Origin: Undaria pinnatifida | Taxonomy: Eukaryota > Sar > Phaeophyceae > Laminariales > Alariaceae | Direction: 5' to 3' | Length of the DNA stretch: 64,000 nucleotides | Assembly (NCBI GenBank): GCA_012845835.1 | Contig: JABAKD010000030.1 | Location: 14,355,076-14,419,075, forward strand | Shown: in pieces, positions 1 to 9,655 of the stretch | Layout of the letters: each line of letters starts with the position of its first letter | Position numbering within the stretch: position 1 is the first letter of the stretch | Notes under the pieces: generated by a model | The model's database searches: none | What the model saw: the letters and a program-made list of their open reading frames with translations, nothing else | Told to the model about the DNA's origin: nothing | Position numbers and translations under genes: made by a program

Positions 1-165
1 GTGAGCGAGGACGCCATACGCGAGGCTTTCGCCCAGTACGGTACCATCACGAGCGCCCGCGTCATAGTGGACAACTCGAACGGCCAGAGCAAGGGTTTCG
101 GTTTTGTCTGCTTCTCGGCGCCTGAGGAGGCTACGAAGGCGATCACCGAAAAGAACGGGAAAATG
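1..165 (+). pseudogene. Poly(A)-binding protein RRM fragment, cut by a repeat
   Basis: The reading frame is open from base 1 and encodes most of an RNA recognition motif. The RNP1 core KGFGFVCF is at residues 31-38, preceded by the strand [10 protein letters not shown] and followed by [18 protein letters not shown], which is the arrangement of RRM4 of cytoplasmic poly(A)-binding proteins. In that family the text after NGKM continues with a short loop and a last strand such as PLYVALA. Here it runs into an A-rich stretch and then into a repeat (the CCATGGTCTGTCGACG sequence at about 179) that also occurs at 467 and, inverted, near 17,550. The frame then stops at 216. The 5' part of the gene lies outside the window. 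I read this as a real PABP exon or retrocopy truncated by repeat insertion. A genuine exon end with the rest of the gene displaced is possible but no good donor site is visible. Confidence 0.8.
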
Positions 166-179
166 CTTCTAAAAAAAAC

Positions 180-577
180 CATGGTCTGTCGACGACGCCA
201 TTTGTTAAGGTATTAGTGGGGTATTAGTCCGTTTGACCACTTGTAAAAGGTTAACCAACAGCTTACCCAAACTAAGCCTTATTACACTCTCCCCCCCTGA
301 AACGGCGGGATAGCAGGTCGGCCGGATATACGGGCGGACCTGTCATTTATCCAAGCCGTTCCATTCCCTGGGGATGCCAGGGAAAGTGTTTTTCAAGTTC
401 GACATGGGGAAAACCTGAAAAGTTCATTATTGTGGATGGTGGGGGTCGAACCCACAACCCAAAAACCCACGGTCTGTCGACGACGCCATTTGTTGAGGAA
501 TTAGCGGGTTATTAGTCCGTTTGACCACTTGCAAAAGGTTGACCGATAGCTTACCCAAACTAAGCCTTATAACAGCG
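180..577. repeat. 287-bp tandem unit with tRNA-like T-arm, copy 1
   Basis: About 108 bp at 180-287 is repeated at 467-575 (period 287), both starting with GGTCTGTCGACGACGCC and including ACCACTTG and CCAAACTAAGCCTTAT. On the minus strand the block before the second copy reads GTGGGTTCGACCCCCAC, a perfect tRNA T-arm (5-bp stem, 7-nt loop, Pol III box B). The same unit with the same 287-bp period lies in opposite orientation at about 17,375-17,815. Confidence 0.8.
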
Positions 578-770
578 AGTCGACGAGGGAAGAAAATGCT
601 GAATTCTTCTCACGATAAAAAAGAAGGTATGTACCGTATTGGGGAGGGGGCAGGAAGGCCCGCTATGTGACCCCGGATCTGAGCTACTACTGGGAGGGAG
701 CGCGAGAGTAATGCGAGGATAATAAATGGGATGAACAAAAAAAATTAAGAAAAAAGAAAAAGGGTTGGGG
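578..770 (+). repeat. SINE-like body fragment (GACGAGGGAAGAAA family)
   Basis: The segment starts GTCGACGAGGGAAGAAA, passes CACGATAAAAAAGAAGG, CCGGATCTGAGCTAC and AATAAATGGGAT, and ends A-rich. Related text occurs at 3,600-3,890, 14,640-14,730, 16,570-16,700, 18,045-18,200 and, on the other strand, 18,710-19,015. The A-rich end and the shared body suggest the 3' part of a retroposon. Confidence 0.55.
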
Positions 771-864
771 TTAAATAACATATATAGTTGAGTTTATTAT
801 TTTGATATAGTCGAAAATGTATGGGATTATTTCTCCGTTCCTAATGGGTATATATTTTTCAAAT

Positions 865-1135
865 GAAAAAATTCACTTCAGCTGTGAGATCGACCAAAAA
901 GGTTTTGTGATCAAAACTCAGCTTTGCACGCTGCGTGTGATACTTCGATCGCGCATGTCACCGGGTGTGTATGCCCTCGGGAAGGATACAGGTCGGTGAC
1001 TCCCCTGCGAACGCCAGGGTCAACAGGACTAAGACGTTCAACATTGTTCTGCGCATGGATACTGTATAACCCGCACTGAGAGGCACAAAAACAGACATCT
1101 GTGGAATTCAGTATGCATGAAACAATAAGTGTTAT
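865..1135 (+). repeat. Dispersed repeat B, copy 1 (diverged)
   Basis: Begins near CAGCTGTGAGATCGA, passes CTTTGCACGCTGCGTGTGATAC and AGGTCGGTGACTCCCCT, then GGGTCAACAGG. The same order of blocks is seen in copies at 4,605, 12,600 (minus), 25,695 (minus), 50,115, 51,795 (minus) and 57,535. No protein is encoded. It looks like a non-autonomous mobile element of about 300 bp. Confidence 0.65.
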
Positions 1136-1690
1136 AGTGTAAGTTTACTTTTGGAGTGGACTACTTGGGTCTACTGGGTTTGTACGCAAGTTCCTGTGTA
1201 CTCCCTGTATGAAACATGTGGCAGGCCAGCGGAGGTCCAGCCCAGGCCTGATACTCAGGTTGTTAGTGCTGTCGAGTCATGATGGAACATGCGGTGGACG
1301 TCGATCGCTACAGTTCCGACGTGATCTCTCTTCTGCTCTTGATGTAATGAACACGCACGCTCACACACCTGTATTGATCGAATGAAGGCCGACGAGTGAG
1401 ATCTGGCGTTTGACATCAGGCATCGGGCGGTGCGCATTTGACCCTGAAGCTCTTCGAACGCCCATCTCACACACTACCAGAGTGAATACAGAAACTAAAG
1501 CGTGGATCCAAAACGCCAGGCCCCTGCGCTCCTACAGATGGAAGCTCTTATCCTAATAATACTGAATGATCAACGGTGTGTGTCGGCTCGTACTCCATTG
1601 TTTTTGCTAATACAGAGTTATACTTCGAAGTATATTACTATGTCATATAATCGTAGAGTGCCAAGGCAAACAAAAAGAAGACATGACAAA
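1136..1690. other. Non-coding stretch, nothing recognised
   Basis: Only short chance reading frames are present. I see no splice-bounded coding segment, RNA gene or clear repeat between repeat B and the inverted-repeat element. Confidence 0.4.
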
Positions 1691-2725
1691 ATAACGATGT
1701 CATACTAAAATTCTCAAACCCGGCAGGGCTTTGTTTTGTAAGTCCATCTACTGAGCTCTTGCTCAGGTTGCCCCCATCCCCAACGCTCTCCACGAACCTA
1801 CTCTCACCGTAATACGCGGCTACAGCCGCGACCGCGGCTACTCCGACACCCCCGACAACCACCCCCTACAGGACAAGCTGCTCTTCCTCGATCTTCCTTC
1901 AGGCCTTTCAGGACGGGGCTCTAAGCCACGCGTCTCCGTCAAACGATGCAAGCCCTGTCACAACCCCGACGACACCAGCGACATCCCCAAGCACCTACCC
2001 GCGGACCTCACAACATACGTACTCACAGCTTCCGCCCCTACCAGGCCACCCTCGACGACGTCACCCTCGACGACGTCACACCACCGCCGGAGCGCCAGAT
2101 AGAGAAAATGCGCCCTCTTTCCAAGGAATCGAGAACCTTGTCGAATAAACTAGCGGCGGCGGCACGGACCTGGACGAACGCGACCGATGGGTCGCTATCG
2201 GGGGTGAACAAGCCCGACAGGCGGTGTGGCGCCGGTGAAACATCAGAGAGAGCTGTTCCGCGTGTACTCTGCATGCAGCGGTGTCTGGCATCGCTGAAAT
2301 CCCAACCAATGGCCTCGCGCGATAAAGCCGTCGGTCGTGAGGATGCCAAGCGAGTAAGGGGGGGGGCAAGGGCTGGGCAGGCGGTAGCACTTAGTAGGTT
2401 GTGGTAACCGGCTGGGCCAGCGGCGGCAGCTGGAATGTACTGGTCCCAGGCGTCACGGCGGACGCATGGGTTGGCGCGACCTGCAGCGGCTGTGCCCGCA
2501 AGGTCACAGGCACTGAGGGGTGCGGGGGGGGCGGGGGGGGCGGGGCGGATGGGATTGGGCTGGAGTGGGCGCGGTCGCGGCTGTAGCCGTACATGTCAGC
2601 GATAATGGGTTCGTGGAGAGGGTTGGGGAGGGGGGCAACCGAAGCAAGAGCTCGGCTGCTATGCTTAGGTTGCCCTATTCTGGGTTTTCGGTCTTCCTCT
2701 ATCTTGTCTTCTTCTATCTTGTTAT
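1690..2725. mobile_element. About 1-kb element with long inverted arms
   Basis: The left arm (about 1,690-1,870) is, on the minus strand, CGCGGTCGCGGCTGTAGCCG ... GGTTCGTGGAGAG ... GGGGGCAACC ... GCAAGAGCTC followed by a T-rich TTGTCATGTCTTCTT end. The right arm (about 2,560-2,725) has the same blocks in the same order on the plus strand. Inverted arms of about 150 bp bounding 1 kb suggest a DNA transposon or a foldback element. The interior carries a GC-rich frame with KRCKPC and DIPKHLP text (about 1,945-2,030), which may be a decayed protein. I cannot assign a superfamily, and no target duplication was resolved. Confidence 0.5.
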
Positions 2726-2969
2726 GGTGTTTCATTCAGCGATCTGCTTTATTAGTGAATGGTCCTATCGGTGGCGTTTAGGCTTCATTACGAGGTGTGG
2801 GGGAATCTATAACCTCATATCTTTGTTCCGAATAGCCGCATCTTCGACCCCCTTTCACGGTACTTTAGGATGAACTTTGTCATCACCCTTCGACCGTCTT
2901 GAGGTCTGCATATACAACTATTATTCAGGGTGGGCTAATGTAATAAAGTGTCAATAAAGATGACAATAG

Positions 2970-3490
2970 ATTTGGAAAGAGAGCCCCTGCAGAGTTTTGG
3001 TCTATCGGTCACAAGAATGCTCTCTTAAACGGAATATTCTGAGTGGAGAAGATAGCCCGTAGAATCTAGCTAGCTTTTATATCACAAGAGTGCTCTCGGT
3101 GATAGAGCAATCTTCCTCTGGATAAGATAGATAGACGTAAGCGCCATAAGCGCCACAGCGCAAAAGTTAGAATACCTCTGGACAACGTAGCTGCAAGCGC
3201 TTCAAGCGCCAATAAGAAAAAGAACATCTAGGAGAACGTTCTAGGCACGTTCCATAGAAAAAGGTCTAGAAGAGAGCACAGCAGCAATGCTGGGGAGAAG
3301 CGCGAACTCTGTGAGCCCCCCTCCTCTCCCGCCCGCCAAGGTCTCACTCCAGCTTTCCCGTCTCCTCGAGCTTCTCATAGCTCAACGCCAGTAATAAGAA
3401 ATCTACGAGAAGAAGAACCGGTGCTGTCTCCAAGCGAAGCTGACACCCTTGCGTCCCTTCCCTCACACCTCCCGGCATCTCGCCATATTG
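2970..3490 (+). repeat. About 520-bp dispersed repeat, copy 1 (possible solo LTR)
   Basis: Matched over its whole length, in reverse orientation, by 15,770-16,290. Shared blocks in order: GGAATATTCT, GTGGAGAAGATA, AGAATCTAG, AGCAATGCTGGGG, TCTCATAGCTCA, TAATAAGAAATCTAC, CTGTCTCCAAGCGAAGCTGA, GGGAAGG-type end. It has no coding capacity. Length and lack of ORF would suit a solo LTR, but clear TG..CA ends and a target duplication were not established. Confidence 0.6.
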
Positions 3491-4600
3491 CTGGTACAGA
3501 ATATATAAATTCGTCGACTGGGAGTTCGACCGATTGATGTATGATAGTCGGAACTACTTTATTTATTGTTACCGTGTGGCAGCGTGGGATAAATTGGACA
3601 CACACACGACAAGTCGGCGAGGGAAGAAGAAAAGAGATACGTTCCGAGTGGAAACGTGGGAGAAGTTCGGGACGCGACAAGTCGGCGAGGGAAGAAAACA
3701 AATACTACTCTGTCCCATTCTCGCGACAAAAACGAAGGCACGTACTGCCACCCGTGATGGGGAGGGAAGAAAAGAGTCCGCGAACAGCAATGACCCCGAA
3801 TCTGAGTTGCGCGTAGGGTGGGCGCGAGTCGATGAACGAAGAAGAAAGGGGCTATATCTTTCTCACGATGAAAACGAAGACTGAGGAGGTTGGTACTACG
3901 GCGATATCGTGTATGGCCGGGTGGTACTATTTGGTGTGGTAGTATTTTGAGAAAAACTGTCTAAACACGTCGTCAGCTGTGAGTTCGATGAATTTAGGGT
4001 CGATACTCATCGTGCAGCTTAATTGTAGACCGCATGATGCATAGTGGAAGCATCTGGGGGACCGACCCTGGGTTTAATTTAATCAAAACGGTCCTAACAC
4101 CGCCATTCATTGAGGATACCAAGAAGATACCATTGCTTTATGGCGCGATCATTCGACTTCATAGATAGGTACTACTGCTGCTTTACGGAATGATATTCGA
4201 TTTACATCGGAACGGCATCTACGCTCCTATATTGCCGGAGGGCAAAAAATATATAAATAATATGAATATCCCTTGTCATGTAGTATGACATGTACTATAT
4301 ATTATGTGGTTGTTTAAGTTTGGTGACTTTTGTGCTATTAATAAATAAGTGCCTGGCCATGTTCAACACACAACATGTTGAGCTTCACCTTCACAGTGAG
4401 CTCCTTCTAATATAAGTAGGCCCATTCGAAAGCTCCTCCTGCTGTCCAGAGTTTTCCGGCATATTTCAGGCACATACATTACACACGTTCAACTCCTACC
4501 TGTCGGACCATGCCGAAAAAGCAAAGCATCCCAAAACCAGGTCCCAGACGCTTCCACTATTATACCGAACTCATACCGGTCCGGTATATATTATACCTGG
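3491..4600. other. Repeat-derived non-coding stretch
   Basis: Contains a partial SINE-like body (about 3,600-3,890, GTCGGCGAGGGAAGAA repeated twice) and the block GTCAGCTGTGAGTTCGATGAATTTAGGGTCGATACTCAT (about 3,970-4,012). The latter is related to 7,880-7,925, 18,365-18,400 and 43,165-43,220. No gene is seen. Confidence 0.45.
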
Positions 4601-5700
4601 TACACAATAAAAATACACTCTAGCTGTGAGATCGAAGATTTCGTCGAAACTCATCTTTGCAAGCTGTGTGTGATACTCCGATCGCAAGTATCACTGGGTG
4701 TGTGTCCTTATTGAGGATGTAGGTCGGCAACTCCCCTTGGAACTACAGTGTAGCTTGTACCAGGGTCAACAGGGTGATGTTGATCAATCTGTGCGCGGAA
4801 ACTACAAAACCCGTTTCTGAAGGGGAACAAAGCCTGACAGCTGTGGAAGGAACGGCATCAGTTTATCAAGTATATTCTGTAAGTCATACAGCCGGTGAGG
4901 GGAGGGCGGAGATTTTTTAAGGCGTGGGGGCCGGGGTTTGAGCAAGAGGGAGCGGGGGGGGAGGGGGGCGGGGGCAACTTAATCTGTGCGCGGAAACTAT
5001 CGCTTCTTTAAGGGGACAAATCTGACGGTTGTGGGAGGAACGCATCATCAGTTTCCCATGTATTATATCCTGTGAATCGTACAACCGGTGAGGAAGGGGG
5101 GGGGGTGTTCGAAAGGGGGGGGGGGGAGGGAAACGGGGAAGGGGGATTTCTAACCGCTTTAGGTGGCATAAATGTATACCAGGTACCAGGTACCTGTTAG
5201 GAGCTTGCTATACGCGTGGTGCTAGGTCTAGGCGATGGTGCGGGTGGTGAAGAAGGGGGGAGTGCGGGGGGGGGGGGGGGTTATCGGAGCTACGGCATGG
5301 ATGGCTAGAAAGGTAATGAGGTGCTGTCACCGGTCTGGTAGTGTTTATTACTCTAGCAGATTTGATTTTCGGTGGGGCATTGGGGGAGGGGGGCGGTGGG
5401 GAAAGACGTTGTGTGCGCGTGTGTGTCAGGGGGGGGGGGAGGGGGTGGCGATGTTGGTGGGGAACGGAGGTGGATGGTAGCAACTATTCTACCTGTTGCG
5501 TGTTACAGGCAGGTGCCCAATATTTCAAAGATATACGATAAGTGGTGGGGAAGGAGGGAGCGTTCGGGGGGGGGGGGGGGGGGGGGGGGATGGATCGGAG
5601 CAACGGCATGGATGGCTAGAAAGGTAACGGGGTAATATCAACTGTCTGGCGGTGGTTTTTACTCTGGCAGATTTTGGTTTTAGGCGGGGCGGCGGGAGAG
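4600..5700 (+). mobile_element. Composite repeat B-b-C-C, copy 1
   Basis: Four blocks in order: B (4,605-4,890, CAGCTGTGAGATCGAAGATT to TGACAGCTGTGGAAGGAA), a partial B end (4,970-5,095, TCTGTGCGCGGAAACTAT to ACAACCGGTGAGG), C (5,210-5,400) and C again (5,530-5,690). Each C has GGTGGGGAAGG-type text, a long G run, GGCATGGATGGCTAGAAAGGTAA and TTTATTACTCTAGCAGATTTTGATTTT-like text. The same order is found reversed at 50,880-52,090, so the assembly is probably one element rather than chance neighbours. No protein is encoded. Confidence 0.65.
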
Positions 5701-5771
5701 AACAAAACGAGGTGGGGGCCTCGATGGGGGGGGATCAAACCCCTTTAGGCCGCATGAATGTATACCTGTGT

Positions 5772-6083
5772 GCCGGTCGCCCCGGTGGCGTATCAGGTTA
5801 TCCTCGAGCCTGGTATAGGTCAGTTTCGTGAGTTTGAATCCCCCCGAATGCATACCAGTATAAATTCGTGGAGACTTTTTCTTGCGCACAAATTGACTTG
5901 CGGAAAACGCGAGAGCGTGAGCTAGCAACACTCTTGAGAAATTGACGAGCAGAGGGATTGCTGAACTCTACGCGCGATAAAAATTGGAGGGAAGAACCGG
6001 GGGGAAGAAGGGACGACACCTGTGACCATGGCTTGCCCAGAAGCTGGAAAGTAGGAATGTGCGAAAAAAAAAAAAAAAAAAAA
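5772..6083 (+). mobile_element. tRNA-derived SINE, full length with poly(A) tail
   Basis: The 5' part has box A-like text GGTGGCGTATCAGG and box B-like text GAGTTTGAATCCCCCC about 40 bp further on, the internal Pol III promoter layout of a tRNA head. The body continues with ATAAATTCGTGGAGACTTTT, AATTGACTTGCGGAAA, GCGAGAGCGTGAG, then GGGACGACACCTGTGACCAT, and ends GTGCG plus 20 A. Near-identical copies are at 24,715 and 26,473. It has no protein of its own and would depend on LINE machinery. Confidence 0.85.
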
Positions 6084-6104
6084 CTTGGGAGCAACTTTAT
6101 TGTA

Positions 6105-6675
6105 CGTGCTAGGTCTAGGCGATGATTGTTGTTGTTGTTGTTTTCACATTAACTCGCATAATCAAGTCTGTGGTCACAGGACAGGCTCCAGTCACTCTGG
6201 AGCTGAGGGACACCCCAGGGAAAAACACACACAACCCAAGGTGGTACACGCATATATCACAGCTGACGCAATTCATGCCTCCACCAGAAACATGTAAAAG
6301 TGAAATCGGGAGTCAGTCTACGATGTGCCAGGTCCATACTGGTGCATACGTGCCACTACTCACGCGTGGAGAAACCGAGTATTCCGATTGCCACTCAAGG
6401 AAAACCACCACGTGTAAATTGCACGTAGTATCTATCACTACGCATACGCACGACAAACGCAAGTCAATTGGAGAAAAGAAACAAAGAAAAGAAAAGAAAA
6501 GGAGATAAAGGAAAGGAAATAAAAGAGAAGAAAGCGAAACAAAACGAAAGAGGAAAGAAAAGAGCAGAAAAAGACCAGAAAAGCAAGAAAAGACAAGAAG
6601 ACAAGAAGAAGAAGCAAGGCAAGGGAAAAAGAAGAGAACAAAAAAAAAAAAAAGAAAAAAAAAAAAAGAAAAATG
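6105..6675 (+). repeat. Repeat E with conserved frame and A-rich tail, copy 1
   Basis: Runs from TCACATTAACTCGCATAATC through GGCTCCAGTCACTCTGGAGC to TACGCACGACAAACGCAAGTCAA, then about 200 bp of purine-only AAAGAAAAGG tail. A second copy of the same 350 bp is at 54,985-55,375 and a partial inverted copy is at 7,195-7,320. In both full copies one frame is open over about 65 codons, with shared MPPPET, KSEIGSQ, TMCQVHTGAY and RKTTT. The purine tail suggests a retroposed sequence. Its origin is unknown to me. Confidence 0.6.
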
Positions 6676-6894
6676 TGATACTAGCAGACCTTAGGAACTG
6701 GCTAAGGATGGCATTGGGCTCACATATTGTACCACGTCCATCATCAATGGCACCGGGGAGAGAACGCAACATGGCGAAGAAGTCAGGGCGGTCTTATGCT
6801 ATCTTGTAACGGCCATTAGAAGGCCCACAACTTTCAACACGATGATGGCCAAACCCAGATTTCAGTCTCTTGGGCATGACGCCCCCCCTCCCCC

Positions 6895-7075
6895 CCCCCC
6901 CCCCCCTTCGATGGTGCGGGTGGTGGGGAAGGAGGGGGCGCGCGGGGGGGGGGGGGGGGGGGGGGGGATTAAACGAATTGGAGCCACGGCAGGGCTGTTT
7001 GGATAGGTATTGAGGTGATATCACCTGCCTGGTAGTGTTTATTATTGTAGCAGATTTGATTTTAGGTGGGGCGGC
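6895..7075 (+). repeat. Repeat C copy with long G runs
   Basis: Matches the C blocks at 5,210 and 5,530: CGATGGTGCGGGTGGTGGGGAAGG, then a run of more than 20 G, GGAGCCACGGCA, TAGTGTTTATTATTGTAGCAG and TTTAGGTGGGGCGG. A C run precedes it at about 6,880-6,906. Confidence 0.6.
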
Positions 7076-7194
7076 GAGGGGGCTGTTTTTTCCGTGTGTG
7101 TGTGTCAGGGGGGGGGGACAACGCCTTTTCAGGGGGGGGGGACAACGGCCTTTTACGAATCTCCCGTATATTCCAACAACCAGGACTGGCTATG

Positions 7195-7320
7195 TATACG
7201 AATGAATGGTCTTTGGTTTGTGTTTTCCCTGGGGTATTCCTCAGCTCCAGAGTGACTGAAGCCTGCCCTGTGACCACGAACTTGATTTTGCGAGTTAATG
7301 TGAGAACACAATGAATACAA
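7195..7320 (-). repeat. Repeat E, partial inverted copy
   Basis: Contains CCCTGGGGTATTCCTCAGCTCCAGAGTGACTG followed by GCGAGTTAATGTGAGAACA, the reverse complement of the start of repeat E at 6,130 and 54,990. Confidence 0.7.
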
Positions 7321-7614
7321 GACAATAATTTGGAACAACCATTGAACTGCTGTGGTATACAGCTTTGTGGCGCGTTATTTTACATGGATCGCAAGATAGA
7401 ACATTTCTTTCCAATGGACAGGTGCTACCATACATAGTTACAGTGGTTTTCACCGTTACGACGTGGGGCTCTTGAGGTCGCCAATTATAAAACAGATACA
7501 TACAAGCGCGGTGATGTGGTGTCATGCAATGCCACCACCTTTGAACGCGAGGGGATGAGTGCAAATTGTTAGTGTTTGAATGGTGCCCGGTATATAACAG
7601 CAGCCACACATTCA

Positions 7615-7765
7615 ATGAAAAACCTCGACGACCAGTGTGATTGCTGAACTTTATTATTCGCGACGAAAAATGAAGGCAAGATACGGGGGGGAGAAGGGAC
7701 GAGACCTGTAACCATGAGTTTTCCAGAAGAAAGTAGATAGATGTGTGTGGAAAAAAATAAAACAA
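7615..7765 (+). mobile_element. tRNA-SINE, 5'-truncated copy
   Basis: Only the 3' half is present: GATTGCTGAACTTT, CGCGACGAAAAATGAAGGCA, GAGAAGGGACGAGACCTGT, CCAGAAGAAAGTAGA and an A-rich end. A 5' truncation is usual for LINE-mobilised elements. Confidence 0.6.
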
Positions 7766-7859
7766 TTTGTCGATCATTGGCGCGCAAGTCGTCCCCAGAT
7801 AATTAGGAAGGGCCTACATGATAGATGAAACAATGTAACGAACTAAAATATCGATCATC

Positions 7860-8880
7860 GGCAAACAACTACCGAAAAAAAGATGAGTATTGACCCGAAA
7901 TTCGTCAAACTCACGGCTGACGTCCTTGAAATATTTTAGTAAAATACCAAAAACGTAAGGGGTGCGGACAGACGGAGGCAGACAGACAAACCTGCCTTCG
8001 TATCGAAATCTAGAGACTTGAGCAGATTTTTACGAACAATTTGACTAGACTTCTCAGTTCTACAAAAGCTAAGGGTTGAACGAGACCCAAGTTTACTTTT
8101 ACAGACAGGAAATATAAAAACTCAGCTCTACAAACAGAAAATGAGTTAATACTACACCAACTCCCGTGCAATGATTTGGTGAATGTCATCATCTACCCCT
8201 ACTGCCCACACAATGAGCGTCTAGGTAAGCGCCGCTGTTGTTGCCTTGACCTGGCTAGCTCATCACTGACAAGGCTTTAGAGGACACGATCCAAGCCCGT
8301 GGGGGAGGGAGGGGGGGGGGGGGGGGCGTTTGATGTGGCCTTGTGTAGGTGTTGGTGTATTGTCCCCGACTGGTTCACCGCCATTCTAACTTCTCCACAA
8401 ACGTCTTGTTGATACAGAGAACGTGAAGAATTGTAAGTAAAACATACATCATAGCCCCCCCCCCCTCCTTCCCTCGACGCCTGATGATCCATCAAAACAT
8501 GTATGTTCTGGCTTCGAGGACGCCTGGAGTCGAAGCAGAAATCGCTGAATGATTCCCGTGTAGTCAAGCTTTCATTAATTTTTCGCGTGTCAATCCTAAT
8601 CCTTCTGACGCCGGCTGCTCTCTAACCTCCTACACCGGTCTCTCTCGACTCCACTGTCATGTCAGATCGTGCTTCGATTTGGAGACGGCTCGAAGCGACT
8701 TCCGGTGATCGCTGAGAGAGACGGGGCAACACAACCCCAGAAGTGTCTATTTTTTTGTTTATACTGTATCAATAACGCGCAGAATACATGTGCGCGTATC
8801 AATATTTCTTATTTCTATGTTATGCTTCCTTGCGTCTGTTTGGCGCGATCAATATTTGTTTCTACTTGTTGGCAACAATT
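7860..8880. other. Non-coding stretch with a B-related fragment
   Basis: At 7,880-7,925 GAGTATTGACCCGAAATTCG ... CACGGCTGACGTCC is related to blocks at 3,970 and 43,170. The rest has G and C runs (8,305-8,326; 8,455-8,466) and no convincing coding segment. Confidence 0.4.
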
Positions 8881-8888
8881 AATCCTGC

Positions 8889-9464
8889 ATGCCACGTCCT
8901 TTTGTAATTTTCAACCTTCTGTTCCCCAAGAGCTACATCTTCTACAAGCCTGACCGACCTCTACGGAAACCTCCGTCTCGATTGGCCCCACCAAGTGTAC
9001 GACAAAAAATACCACTGGACTTCTTCCGAAAACAACAAACAAAAGAACGCGACCCACTACGTCCCGTTATCGCGGAGCGGTGCCGCGACCAACCCGCCAT
9101 CGTCAATGGGTGCCGCGGCCTACCGCCGAGTTTCTCAATTGGGCCCGGTCTGGACACACCGAGTGTCGCACATGAGACGGTGCAAAGAGAAACCCTCCCG
9201 ACAAGCAACGCCCACCCCCTCCCTTCAACCCCGTCCATCACAAACCAGAGTCAGTCTCGCGAAGAACGCTTCGGCACAACACATATGAAGGTATCGATAT
9301 ATTTACCAGCGCCTCATTCCGATAGGCACAACGCCCGAGCAGGATCGACGATTTCGTTTACTCGAGAACCCTTGAAAGGTTCCCAAAGCAAAAAAACACG
9401 CGACATTCTGGTACGCTCGCCCCCCCCCCCCTCTACTCCTTCCCTGCTTCTCGGTGCGCCCTAG
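8889..9464 (+). other. Uncharacterised 191-codon open frame, probably not a gene
   Basis: A stop-free frame of 576 bp starts with ATG and reads a Pro- and Arg-rich sequence without motifs. It is open on both strands over part of its length, has no splice-bounded shape and ends in a C-run region. Length alone is weak evidence in GC-rich DNA. I record it because it is the longest frame in the first 20 kb. Confidence 0.15.
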
Positions 9465-9554
9465 TCTGGAGGGAAAAAAGGAAAGAGACCCTCCCCCCTC
9501 CCCTCCCCCCTCTCTCCCCAAGAGAGCAACCCCCACCCCTCCCTCCCGATTATT

Positions 9555-9620
9555 AACCACTGTAGAACTGAAACCCCATTTGGGGGGAAAAGTACTTGGG
9601 ATTAGAGAGGGCACATGTAG
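9555..9620 (-). repeat. Possible decayed copy of the TTAA-ended miniature element
   Basis: GAAACCCCATTTGGGGGGAAAAGTACTTGGGATTAGAGAGGG resembles the core of the elements at 16,028-16,122, 18,784-18,873 and 54,000-54,092. Neither terminus is preserved. Confidence 0.35.
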
Positions 9621-9655
9621 AGTGGGAGCATATTCGCAGTGCGAAGAGAGCGAAG

